Shown here: piece after piece, positions 49,027-57,457 of the stretch
Layout: the number at the start of each line of letters is the position of its first letter
Numbering within the stretch: position 1 is the first letter of the stretch
Assembly: GCF_002885975.1 (NCBI RefSeq)
Contig: NZ_POSP01000004.1
Location: 310,001 to 374,000, forward strand
Source of the DNA: Paucibacter aquatile
GTDB taxonomy: Bacteria; Pseudomonadota; Gammaproteobacteria; Burkholderiales; Burkholderiaceae_C
DNA length: 64,000 nt
Direction: 5' to 3'
The notes under the pieces: model-generated
The model's database searches: none
What the model saw: the letters and a program-made list of their open reading frames with translations, nothing else
What the model was told of the DNA's origin: nothing
Program-made: the position numbers and the translations under genes

Positions 49027-50967
49027 TCAGCGCGGCACGGTGCGGGCCCGCTGCATGGCTTCTTCGCGCGAGCTGATGTGCAGTTTGGCGTAAAGCCGGT
49101 TGATGTGGGTCTTGACCGTGGTGACCGAGACGAAAAGCTGGGCGGCGATCTGCTCGTTGCTGAGCTCGCTGCCGATCAGCTGCAGCACCTGCCACTCGCG
49201 CCGGGTCAGGCCGAAGGGCGGCGGGTTGGTGTGCTCATCGGCGCGGCTCGCGGGCTGATCGTGCGGGCGAGGGGTGTTGCGCTGGGTCTCGGGCATGAGC
49301 GAGGCTTGAGTCGGCCCGCCGCGCAAGACCTGCAGCCAGTGGCGCGCGTTCTGGCGCGCCAGCGGGTGGTGGACGATGGCCGGCTGGGCCAGCAAGGCGG
49401 CCAGCGGCCCGACCAGCTTGGGCGCCAGCAGGCGCACGCGGTTCAGCGTCTCGTTCAGCTGCTGGGCGCTGCGCAGGGCCTGCAGGCAATCTCGCAGGGC
49501 GTCCAGCCCGGCGCCGCCGGCTGGCTGGCTCAGCGCCCGCAGCAGCGCCTGCTGCCAGGCCAGTCGCTGCAGCCCGCGGGCCTGCATGGCCTCGGCCCAG
49601 GCCGCGAGGCGCGCATCCGGCCAAGGGCGGGCCGCCAGCAAGGCCGCGCAGCCCTGCAGCCAGGCGCGCTCGAAATCGAACAGCGAGGCCGCCGTGGGCA
49701 CGAGGGCGGCGGCGCTGTCTTCGCCCGGGTCCAGTGCCGCCCAGTGCAGCAGGCGCGGCATCTGATGTTGCAGCGAGGCGAGGTGGATCTGCGCCTGCAG
49801 CAGGCGGTTGCGCCAGCGCTTGCAGTAAAAGGTGTGGCTGTCGCGCTGGCTCAGGGCCTCGATCTGTCGCGCAGCCGCCTCGACCTCGCCGCTGTTCAAG
49901 CCGGCCTGCGCCTGGTCCACCAGGCGCGGGAAGGCGAAATAGTCCTCGGCCGGCAGCGGGCCGTCCAGCAAGCCCAGTTGCTGCCGCAGGGCCTGGGCCT
50001 GCGCGGCGAAGAAACGGGCGCTCTCGCCGGGCTCGGCCCCGGCCTCGTCGTCCAGCTCCAGATGCACCTCGGCCAGGGCTTCCAGGGCTTCGATCTGCAG
50101 CAGGCTGCAGTCGTCACGACGCGCGCCCTTGAGTGCCGCCGTCAGCGGCGCCAGGGCGGCGCGCGGCTGCCCGGCCGCCAGCCAGGCGCGGCCCAGGGTG
50201 GCCCGGGCCATCAGGGCCGGCAGGATCAGGTCGTTGGGGAAGGCCGCGATGGCCGCTTGGGCCTCGGCCACGGCCCGGCTGCTCTGGTCAAACGCCAGGG
50301 CGACGCGGGCTTGCAAGGTGGCGCGCAAGCCTTCGCTCAGCCCTTCAGCCGCCGGCAGCAGGCGTTCCACCGTGTGGGGCTCGCCCAAGGCTTCGATGGT
50401 CCAGGCCAGGCGCAGGCCCAACAGCTCGCCGCGCTGCAGCGCGGGCTGCAGCAGATTGGGTTTCAGCAAGCGGCCCGCCAGCTCCTGCTGCGGGCTCAGC
50501 AGCAGGGCCCAGCCGGCGCGCTCCAGCACCTGCAGCTGCAGGCCGGCCCAGCCGTGCTCCAGCGCCAGGCGCGCCGCCAGCAGGGGCTGGGGGCTGCGCA
50601 GCAAAAGTTCCACCGCGCGGCTCAGCATGGCGTCGAAGCTGGCGGGCTCCCGCTCGCGCCAGCGCTGCACGGCGCTCAGGCCCTCGGCCACCTGGTCCGC
50701 GCCGCCGGCGGTCAGGGGCGGCAGCTCGCGCGGAGCACAGGCCAGCGCGGCAGCCAGCAGGGCCGGGTCCTGCGCGCCGGGCTCACCGCCGAGCAGGGCC
50801 TGCAAGGCCAGGCGCCGGCTGGCCAGGTCCAGGCTGGGCGGGAGGGCCGTGGCGGTGACAGAGGGGCTCAGCAAGGGGCGGGCAGGGGGCTGGGGTGGTG
50901 TGAGTGAAGCCGGGGCCGCCAGCGTGCGAGGCCTCGGGCGGTGTGCTCGCCGCACCGGGATCGACAA
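49027..50967 (-). CDS. MalT-like LuxR-family regulator lacking the ATPase module
   Basis: A 646-residue protein whose C-terminus (GLTRREWQVLQLIGSELSNEQIAAQLFVSVTTVKTHINRLYAKLHI) closely resembles the MalT LuxR-type helix-turn-helix. The rest is helical and repeat-like, as in the MalT superhelical sensor domain. The P-loop NTPase that occupies the first 240 or so residues of MalT (normally about 900 residues) is missing. The start is taken as TTG 50967, which has GGAG 6 nt upstream; no ATG is available, and TTG 51039 or GTG 50955 are alternatives. It neighbours a maltodextrin glucosidase gene and MalT-box-like sites, so regulation of maltodextrin use is the likely role. Confidence 0.75.
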   Translation of the reverse strand: MSIPVRRAHRPRPRTLAAPASLTPPQPPARPLLSPSVTATALPPSLDLASRRLALQALLGGEPGAQDPALLAAALACAPRELPPLTAGGADQVAEGLSAVQRWREREPASFDAMLSRAVELLLRSPQPLLAARLALEHGWAGLQLQVLERAGWALLLSPQQELAGRLLKPNLLQPALQRGELLGLRLAWTIEALGEPHTVERLLPAAEGLSEGLRATLQARVALAFDQSSRAVAEAQAAIAAFPNDLILPALMARATLGRAWLAAGQPRAALAPLTAALKGARRDDCSLLQIEALEALAEVHLELDDEAGAEPGESARFFAAQAQALRQQLGLLDGPLPAEDYFAFPRLVDQAQAGLNSGEVEAAARQIEALSQRDSHTFYCKRWRNRLLQAQIHLASLQHQMPRLLHWAALDPGEDSAAALVPTAASLFDFERAWLQGCAALLAARPWPDARLAAWAEAMQARGLQRLAWQQALLRALSQPAGGAGLDALRDCLQALRSAQQLNETLNRVRLLAPKLVGPLAALLAQPAIVHHPLARQNARHWLQVLRGGPTQASLMPETQRNTPRPHDQPASRADEHTNPPPFGLTRREWQVLQLIGSELSNEQIAAQLFVSVTTVKTHINRLYAKLHISSREEAMQRARTVPR

Positions 50968-50978
50968 GTTCCACTCCG

Positions 50979-50988
50979 GGGGTGGATG
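50979..50988 (+). promoter_or_regulatory. Third MalT-box-like decamer
   Basis: GGGGTGGATG lies just upstream of the regulator start, within the symmetric context TCCACTCCGGGGGTGGA. It shares the GGGGTGGA core with the two sites upstream of the GH13 gene, which suggests autoregulation. Confidence 0.5.
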
Positions 50989-51118
50989 CCGGGCCGCGGC
51001 GCAGTGGCAACAATGCGCTGGCGCAAAGTCTACGTTCAATCGGCGCTGGGGCTTTGCGACCTGGCCGTACGCTGCTTCCTCAGCCGGCCTGTTTCACCGT
51101 TCTTGCTGCCCTCTCGCC

Positions 51119-52486
51119 TTGTCGTCTGCCTCCACCCCGCATCCCCAGCCCCGCCTGCTCAGCCTGGCCTGGCCCTTGTTCACCGAGCTGGGCCTGGGCA
51201 TCGCCATCGGCCTGCTGGGCACGGCCCTGGCCGCCGCCATCTCGGACACGGCCGGCGCGGCCTTCGCCCTGGCCAACCATGTCTCGGCCATGCTGTTCAT
51301 CCTGTTTCGCATCATCGGTGCCGGGGTCAGCGTGGTCCTGACCCAAAGCCTGGGGGCCGGCCGGCGCGATGCCGCCGATGCGGTGGCGCGCGCGGTGCTG
51401 GGCGCCAGCAGCTGGATCGGCGCCTTCAGCGCCTCGGTGGCCTTGCTGTTCGCCGGGCCGCTGCTGCGCCTGCTCAATGCCCCGCCCGAGGTGCTGCCTC
51501 TGGCCCAGCCGTTCTTGCAGGCCCTGGCGCCGGCGCTGCTGCTCGATGCCTGGAATGCCTCGATGAGCAGCGTGATGCGCGCGCACCTGCGCAGCCGCGA
51601 AGCGCTGGCCGTGGTGGTGGTGATGCATTCGGTGCACCTGATGCTGGCCTGGCCGCTGATGCAGGGCTGGGGGCCCTTGCCTGCGCTGGGCCTGCCTGGC
51701 TTTGCCGTGGCACTTGGACTGAGCCGGGCGGTGGGCTTGAGCCTGCATCTGATGTTGTGGCGGGCGCGCCTGGATCTGCGGCCGCAGCGCAGCGATTGGT
51801 GGCGGCTGCCGCGCCGGGAGCTGTCGGCGGTCTTGCACATCGGCCTGCCCGGCGCGGCCGAGAACATCGCTTACCGCCTGGCCTTCATGGTCAGCGTGGC
51901 GGTGGCCGCGCTCTGGGGCGCCGGGGCCCTGGCCACCCATGCGTACGTGTCGCAGCTGATGTACGGCATCTTGCTTTTCGGCCTGGCCACCGGTTTTGCG
52001 GTCGAGATCGTGGTGGGGCATTTGATTGGCGCGGGGCAGCTGCACGCGGCCAACCGCATCGTGCGGCGGGCGCTGGCGCGCGGCCTGGTGGTCAGCGTGG
52101 GGGTGGCTTTGAGTGCGGCCCTGGCCGGGCCCTGGCTGCTGGGTTTGTTCACGACGGACGCGGCCATCATTCGAGCCGGCAGCGTGCTGCTGTGGCTGAC
52201 CGTGCTGCTGGAGCCGGGGCGCACCTTCAATCTGGTGGTGATCAACGCCCTGCGCGCGGCCGGGGACGCCCGCTATCCGGTGATGGCGGGGGCGGCATCC
52301 ATGCTGCTGGTGCTGGCGGGCGGCGCCTGGTTCTTGGGCGCGTTTTGCGGCCTGGGCCTGCCTGGGGTGTGGCTGGCTTATGTGCTGGACGAGTGGATTC
52401 GCGGCCTCCTGATGTGGCGCCGCTGGAACACTTTGGCCTGGGTGCCCATGGCGCGGGCTGCACACAGGCGCTTGCGCTCGGCATGA
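51119..52486 (+). CDS. MATE-family efflux transporter
   Basis: A 455-residue polytopic membrane protein with about twelve hydrophobic helices in two similar halves. Family marks are LSLAWPLFTELGLGIAIGLLGTALAA, LPGAAENIAYRLAFMVSVAVAALWGAGALATHAYVSQLMYGI and LINALRAAGDARYPV-like (VINALRAAGDARYPVM). It exports cationic compounds in exchange for protons or sodium. No ATG precedes the first helix, so a TTG at 51119 is proposed. It is divergent from the MalT-like gene. Confidence 0.85.
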   Translation: MSSASTPHPQPRLLSLAWPLFTELGLGIAIGLLGTALAAAISDTAGAAFALANHVSAMLFILFRIIGAGVSVVLTQSLGAGRRDAADAVARAVLGASSWIGAFSASVALLFAGPLLRLLNAPPEVLPLAQPFLQALAPALLLDAWNASMSSVMRAHLRSREALAVVVVMHSVHLMLAWPLMQGWGPLPALGLPGFAVALGLSRAVGLSLHLMLWRARLDLRPQRSDWWRLPRRELSAVLHIGLPGAAENIAYRLAFMVSVAVAALWGAGALATHAYVSQLMYGILLFGLATGFAVEIVVGHLIGAGQLHAANRIVRRALARGLVVSVGVALSAALAGPWLLGLFTTDAAIIRAGSVLLWLTVLLEPGRTFNLVVINALRAAGDARYPVMAGAASMLLVLAGGAWFLGAFCGLGLPGVWLAYVLDEWIRGLLMWRRWNTLAWVPMARAAHRRLRSA

Positions 52487-52546
52487 TTTGGCAGCGCGGC
52501 ACACTTCGCCGTGCGTCGCGTCCGGCCCGCTGCGATACTGGTGGGG

Positions 52547-54604
52547 ATGAGCCTGAAGCCCGAATTCCGCGTTTTGTTCCACGGTTTCCTGGCGGTCCTC
52601 TGGCTGGCCGTCAGCGGTCTGCCAGCGCAGGCGCAGGCATCCGAGCACGAAGCCCCAGCTGCGGCACCCGTGCCTGCGGCTTCGGCTGCCTCGGCCGTGC
52701 GGCTGCAGCCGGGCTCCGACGAACCCGATCTTGAAGAGCTGCTGCGCCAGGAATTGCGCGAAGTGCCGCGCGAGGTCGAGGTTTCGGCTGCTTCCCGCTT
52801 CGCCCAGAGCGCCGCGCAGGCCCCAGCCGTCACCTATGTGGTCACGGCGGCCGAGATCCAGCGCTACGGCATGCGCAGCCTGGCCGACATCCTGCGCGCC
52901 ATGCCGGGCATCCACATCAGTTTTGATGGCGGCTTCAGCTACATCGGTGCCCGCGGCCTGGGCCGGCCGGCCGATTTCAACAGCCGTTTGCTGGTGCTGC
53001 TGGACGGCATGCGGGTCAATGAGAACATCTACGACGCGGCCCTGATCGACGGCGACTTCTTTGCCGATGTTGACCTGATCGACCGGGTCGAGTACGCGCC
53101 TGGGCCGGGTTCTGCGGTCTACGGCAACAATGCCTTCCTGGGCGTGGTCAATGTGATCACCAAGCGGGTGGACAAGCTGCGTGGCTTCCAGCTGCGCAGC
53201 AGCCTCGACTCCGAGGGACAAAAGCGCCTGCGTGCCAGCTGGGGCTGGCGTGGCGAGTCGGGCTGGGAGGGCTGGCTTTCGAGCAGCCAGATGCAGCACA
53301 GCCGCCGCTCGCTCATGAACGAGTACCCGCCCGAACATGAGCCGGCCCTGCGCGCGCTCAAGTGGGCGCGTGATCAGCGCGTGCTGGGTGGTGTGCGGGG
53401 GGACGGCATCAGCCTGCAGGCTGGCTTCAGCAGCGTGCGCGAGGGCCTGCCGTATTTTTTGACCGAGGACACCTGGGATCTGGGCCAGTACAACAGCCGC
53501 GGGGTCAACACTTTTTACGCCCTCGACTACGAGCGCAGTCTTGGAGCTCACTGGGATCTGTCCTTGCATCTCTCGGGCAAGCGGGTGGATTTCCAGAAGC
53601 ACTCGCCCTTTCTCGATGGCCCGGACACGGTGTCGTTCTACAACGAGCGCAGTCTGGGGCGCTGGATCAACGGTGATCTGCGCCTGAGTACCCAGCTGTG
53701 GGCGGGGCACAAGCTGATGTTCGGCTTGGAGTACCAGCGCGACCTGGTTCAGCGCGTCTCTGCTGGTGCCGACGCTTACGGGGATCTCTTTGTCTTCGAA
53801 GGCGGCAACCGCCGCAACGGTCTGTTTGTGCAGGATGAATGGCGGCTCAATGATGCGCATCTGCTGGTCCTGGGCCTGCGCCAGGACCGGGCCCGCATTG
53901 GCGGCAGCAGCTGGAATCCGCGTCTGGCCTGGATCTGGCGGGCCCGGCCCGATGCCAGCTTCAAGCTGCTTTACGGCAGCGCCTTCCGGGCCGCCAATCT
54001 GTTCGAGTTCCAGGTCAACGAGCCGCGTGCCTTGCCGACACCGGAACCCGAGCGCGTGCGCAGCCTGGAGGCCGCCTGGGATCAGGCGCTCAGCCCGCAG
54101 CTGCAACTGCGGGCGTCGGCCTTTGTGTCGCGCTTGCGAAACCTGATCAGTCTCGATGATTCGCCCCAGCCTTACTTCATCAACAGCCCGCGCCTGCGCA
54201 CCGAGGGGCTGGAGCTCGGCCTGGAAAAACGTTGGGACCAGGGCGCGCAGCTGCGAGCCTCGCTGTCGCTGCAGCGCACCCGCGACCCGCAAGGTCAGGG
54301 CCTGAGCAACTCGCCCCACGCCTTGCTCAAGCTGCACTACAGCCGGCCGCTGCTGGGCGACCGGCTGCAGCTCGGGTGGCAGCTGCAAGCCACCAGTCGG
54401 CGCCATACCGACGGCGAGGATTTGCCGGGTTATGTCGTGCAGAACCTGAACCTGCTCTGGCGGCCGGCGTCCGGTCATGAGCTGAGCCTCGGCCTCTACA
54501 ACCTGACCCAGACTCGCTATTTCGATCAGCCCGTGGTGCAAGGCTACCCCTTGCCCCAGCCGCGGCGGAGCGCTCAGCTGAGCTGGACCTGGAGCTTCGA
54601 GTGA
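52547..54604 (+). CDS. TonB-dependent outer-membrane receptor paired with YfiR
   Basis: A 685-residue receptor. The signal peptide ends near GLPAQAQA. A plug domain follows (SAASRFAQSAAQAPAVTYVVTAAEIQRYGMRSLADILRAMPGI, then GSAVYGNNAFLGVVNVIT) and a beta-barrel ends RSAQLSWTWSFE with a C-terminal aromatic residue. There is no N-terminal signalling extension. The stop overlaps the ATG of a YfiR-family gene. This receptor/YfiR pair recurs near GGDEF genes in other bacteria; its ligand is unknown. Confidence 0.88.
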   Translation: MSLKPEFRVLFHGFLAVLWLAVSGLPAQAQASEHEAPAAAPVPAASAASAVRLQPGSDEPDLEELLRQELREVPREVEVSAASRFAQSAAQAPAVTYVVTAAEIQRYGMRSLADILRAMPGIHISFDGGFSYIGARGLGRPADFNSRLLVLLDGMRVNENIYDAALIDGDFFADVDLIDRVEYAPGPGSAVYGNNAFLGVVNVITKRVDKLRGFQLRSSLDSEGQKRLRASWGWRGESGWEGWLSSSQMQHSRRSLMNEYPPEHEPALRALKWARDQRVLGGVRGDGISLQAGFSSVREGLPYFLTEDTWDLGQYNSRGVNTFYALDYERSLGAHWDLSLHLSGKRVDFQKHSPFLDGPDTVSFYNERSLGRWINGDLRLSTQLWAGHKLMFGLEYQRDLVQRVSAGADAYGDLFVFEGGNRRNGLFVQDEWRLNDAHLLVLGLRQDRARIGGSSWNPRLAWIWRARPDASFKLLYGSAFRAANLFEFQVNEPRALPTPEPERVRSLEAAWDQALSPQLQLRASAFVSRLRNLISLDDSPQPYFINSPRLRTEGLELGLEKRWDQGAQLRASLSLQRTRDPQGQGLSNSPHALLKLHYSRPLLGDRLQLGWQLQATSRRHTDGEDLPGYVVQNLNLLWRPASGHELSLGLYNLTQTRYFDQPVVQGYPLPQPRRSAQLSWTWSFE

Positions 54605-55155
54605 TGACGAAGCGCCTGCCTGCCGCGACCCTGCAGCGCCGACGCCGCCAGGCGCTGGCCCTGCTGGCGCTGCTCGCCTCGGCCCTGAGCCCGGTGCGCG
54701 CCGGCCTGGGCCTCGACGATGCGCAGCTCAAGGCCGCCTTCATTTACCGCTTCGCCCAGTTCACCCAGTGGCCCGGGCCGCCGCCGCAGGAATTCAGCTA
54801 CTGCGTGGCGAGCGCACCGGCGCTGCGCGAGGCCATGTCCGGCCTGCCGCAGAAGCCCCATGCCGTGGCGACGGTCAAGGTGCGCAGCGTCAGCGAACCG
54901 CAGCAGGCCCTGGGCTGCCAGGTGCTGGTGCTGGGCTTGAGCGAGCGGGCCGATCTGCTGCGTTGGCAGCAGGCCTTGGGGGGCGAGCCGGTGCTGGTGG
55001 TGGGCGACAGCGCCGAGGCTTTTCGTGCCGGCGTGTCGATCGCCTTGCTGGTGGAGCCCAATGGCCTGGCCTTTCGTATCAACCACAGCGAAGCCAAGCG
55101 CCGCGGCCTGAGCCTGAGCTCGCAGATGCTCAAGCTGGCGCGCGAGGTGAAGTAG
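54604..55155 (+). CDS. YfiR-family (DUF4154) periplasmic protein
   Basis: A 183-residue exported protein. After a positively charged N-terminus and hydrophobic core (ALALLALLASALSPVRAG) comes the family opening AQLKAAFIYRFAQFTQWPG, then CVASAPALREAMSGL, CQVLVLGLSERADLLRW and the ending AKRRGLSLSSQMLKLAREVK. In Pseudomonas, YfiR represses the membrane diguanylate cyclase YfiN in the periplasm. No YfiN homologue is adjacent, but two TPR-GGDEF cyclases lie about 10 kb upstream. Confidence 0.88.
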   Translation: MTKRLPAATLQRRRRQALALLALLASALSPVRAGLGLDDAQLKAAFIYRFAQFTQWPGPPPQEFSYCVASAPALREAMSGLPQKPHAVATVKVRSVSEPQQALGCQVLVLGLSERADLLRWQQALGGEPVLVVGDSAEAFRAGVSIALLVEPNGLAFRINHSEAKRRGLSLSSQMLKLAREVK

Positions 55156-55297
55156 CACCGGGCGCCGATTGCGCGGGTCGTGTCGGCCGCATGGTCCGTT
55201 TGCACCGGGCCTGCTTCACCGCCTTGTCACCCCTGACTTGAAGAATGCGCCGCGTACGCAGGCCCCTGCTCCTGCGCCCCACGGAGCCTTCTTCCTC

Positions 55298-56665
55298 ATG
55301 ATCACCAATACTTTCGCCCGCGCCCCGGGCGCCCTGAATACGCTGGTTCTGGCCCTGACCCTGGCGGCCGCTGCCACCTCGGCCCAAGCCCAAAGCAACA
55401 CCCTGATCGGCTGGGCCAAGATGCCCGCCAACACCTTCTCGGACGGCCCGACCTCGGGCCAGTTCGCCTCGGGCGCCGGCGGCAACCCGCTGCCCTTGCT
55501 GAACAAGCAGCCGGTGCAAGGCTTCTCGGCCGTGCTGAATGGCCCGAGCGCCGGCAGCTACCTCTTCATGCCCGACAACGGCTTCGGCACCCAAGGCAAC
55601 TCGGCCGACACCTTGCTGCGCATGTACGCCGTGACGCCCGACTTCAAGACCATCTCGGGCGGCAGCGGCACGATCTCGGCTGCCAGCTACCAGACCGGCG
55701 CCAGCCTGCCGGCCTTCAATGCCGACAGTCGCATCACCCTGGCCGACCCGGACCGCAAGCTGGGCTTCAAGATCCAGGCCGACTACACCAACTATTACAA
55801 CAACGCTGCCAACCCCCTGGTCGATGCCAGCATCCGCTCGGGCCGATTGCTGACCGGCGCTGACTTCGACATCGAGTCGGTGCGCAAGGACAAGAACGGC
55901 AATCTCTGGTTCGGCGACGAGTTCGGCCCCTTTCTGGTCAAGGCCGATGCCACGGGCAAGGTGCTGCGCACCGAAGTCGGCCTGCCAGGCGTGATGGCAC
56001 CGCAGAACCCGCACCTCAACGGCGGCGTGGCCAATCTGCCGGGCTCGGGTGGCTTCGAAGGCATGGCCATCAACCCGGCCGGCGACAAGCTCTACACCTT
56101 GATGGAAAAGAGCGTGGCCGGCGACGCAGCCGGCACCCTGCGCATCAATGAGTTCAGCATCGACAGCGAGAGCTACACCGGCGCCAGCTTCCGCTACAAG
56201 CTCGATGCTGCGGGCGTGGCCATCGGCGACATGACGGCGCTGAACGACCATGAGTTCATCGTCATCGAACGCAACAACGCCACCGCCACCGCTGGCGGCA
56301 CCCCCTTCAAGAAGCTGTTCCGCATCGACATCAATCGCGTCGATGCCCAGGGTTATGTCAGCAAGACCGAACTGGTCGATCTGATGAACATTGCCGATCC
56401 GAACGATCTCAACGGAGACGGCAAGACCACCTTCACCTTCCCCTTTGTCACCATCGAAAGCGTGTTGGTGCTGGATCAGAACACCTTGCTGATCGCCAAC
56501 GACAACAACTACCCCGGCACGGGTGGCCGTGATCTGGGTTCGGACCCGACCGAGTTTCTGAAGATCCAGCTGGCCAACCCGGTGCCGGAGCCCAGCAGCT
56601 ACGCCATGTTGCTGGGTGGTCTGGGTTTGATGGGCGCCTGGCTGCGCCGCCGCAAGCTGGCCTGA
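55298..56665 (+). CDS. PEP-CTERM protein with esterase-like phytase domain
   Basis: A 455-residue exported protein. The signal peptide ends in SAQAQS. The body resembles the esterase-like activity of phytase family (PF13449) with LFMPDNGFGTQGNSADTLLRMYAV, LWFGDEFGPFLVKADATGKVL and EGMAINPAGDKLYTLMEKS. The C-terminus VPEPSSYAMLLGGLGLMGAWLRRRKLA is a PEP-CTERM sorting signal: motif, hydrophobic helix, Arg cluster. This implies processing by an exosortase, which is not encoded in this window. A strong terminator follows. Confidence 0.9.
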   Translation: MITNTFARAPGALNTLVLALTLAAAATSAQAQSNTLIGWAKMPANTFSDGPTSGQFASGAGGNPLPLLNKQPVQGFSAVLNGPSAGSYLFMPDNGFGTQGNSADTLLRMYAVTPDFKTISGGSGTISAASYQTGASLPAFNADSRITLADPDRKLGFKIQADYTNYYNNAANPLVDASIRSGRLLTGADFDIESVRKDKNGNLWFGDEFGPFLVKADATGKVLRTEVGLPGVMAPQNPHLNGGVANLPGSGGFEGMAINPAGDKLYTLMEKSVAGDAAGTLRINEFSIDSESYTGASFRYKLDAAGVAIGDMTALNDHEFIVIERNNATATAGGTPFKKLFRIDINRVDAQGYVSKTELVDLMNIADPNDLNGDGKTTFTFPFVTIESVLVLDQNTLLIANDNNYPGTGGRDLGSDPTEFLKIQLANPVPEPSSYAMLLGGLGLMGAWLRRRKLA

Positions 56666-56712
56666 GCGGACCCAGCAAGGAGGGAGGGGGGGGGCTGGCG
56701 CCCCGAACCAAG

Positions 56713-56744
56713 AAAAACAGGCCGGTCATCCGGCCTGTTTTTTT
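56713..56744 (+). terminator. Bidirectional rho-independent terminator
   Basis: The stem ACAGGCCGG-TCAT-CCGGCCTGT is followed by seven T and preceded by a run of A. It can therefore stop transcription of the PEP-CTERM gene and of the convergent short GGDEF gene. Confidence 0.9.
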
Positions 56745-56755
56745 GCTCGCCCGCT

Positions 56756-57343
56756 TCAGGCTGGCTGCAGATCAAGATTGGGCCATTGTTCGGCCTGAAT
56801 TTCGAAGCGGTGGTACCAGTCGGACGGCAGGGTACCGGCCCAGACCCGGTTGTGGTGGGGCTGCAGGCGTTTCTTGCCGAAGGTCAGCCGGGCTTCGGCC
56901 AGGGCCAGCAGGCTGTTGGCATTCCAGTCGCCACCGGCCGGGCTGGCCGCGGCGCCGAGCGAAATGGTCAAGGGCGCCGGACCGTCCAGATCGGCGCAAG
57001 CCGCTTGCACGGCGGCGCGCAGCGCTTCAGCCTTCTCGTGGGCGGCCGCCAGATCGGTGGCCGGTAACAGCATCACGAATTCATCGCCGCCGAGATGCAC
57101 CAGGCTGCCGCCCGCCGGTTGTTGGGCTTTGAGCAGTTCGGCCACACGCAGCAGCACGGCTTGCGCCTGGGCCTGGCCCTGGTCTTCCAGATAGGCTTTG
57201 AAATGGTCGAGGTCCATGGTCAGCACCGCCAGCGGCTGGCCCGCAGCGCGTGCGGCCGCGGCCGCCTGATCCAGATGACCTTGCAGGGCCGTGCGGTCCA
57301 GCAAGCCGTTCAACTCCAGTGTGTCGGCAATGAGATTGGGCAT
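56756..57343 (-). CDS. Short GGDEF-domain protein
   Basis: A 195-residue protein made almost entirely of a GGDEF domain: AVLTMDLDHFKAYLEDQGQAQAQAVLLRVAELL, then LVHLGGDEFVMLLP. The signature GGDEF is intact. No RxxD inhibitory site lies before it and no sensory or membrane part is present. ATG 57343 has GGAGAG 8 nt upstream. The first domain part is compressed compared with typical cyclases, so catalytic activity is not certain. Confidence 0.8.
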   Translation of the reverse strand: MPNLIADTLELNGLLDRTALQGHLDQAAAAARAAGQPLAVLTMDLDHFKAYLEDQGQAQAQAVLLRVAELLKAQQPAGGSLVHLGGDEFVMLLPATDLAAAHEKAEALRAAVQAACADLDGPAPLTISLGAAASPAGGDWNANSLLALAEARLTFGKKRLQPHHNRVWAGTLPSDWYHRFEIQAEQWPNLDLQPA

Positions 57344-57457
57344 ATCAGCGCTCTCCGGTCTAAGGAACGACCCCATCCTAAGCAGGGGGCCGAACCCGGA
57401 GCATGCTCCTTTTCCCGTGGGTCGCCAGCGGCCGGTGCGCCCTTTTCTTGCGCCAGA

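Noticed and set aside
51080..54541. A minus-strand open frame of more than 1100 codons opposite the MATE and TonB receptor genes
   Set aside because: The composition is Gln/Ala/Arg-rich without domains, while the plus strand shows clear transporter and receptor motifs.
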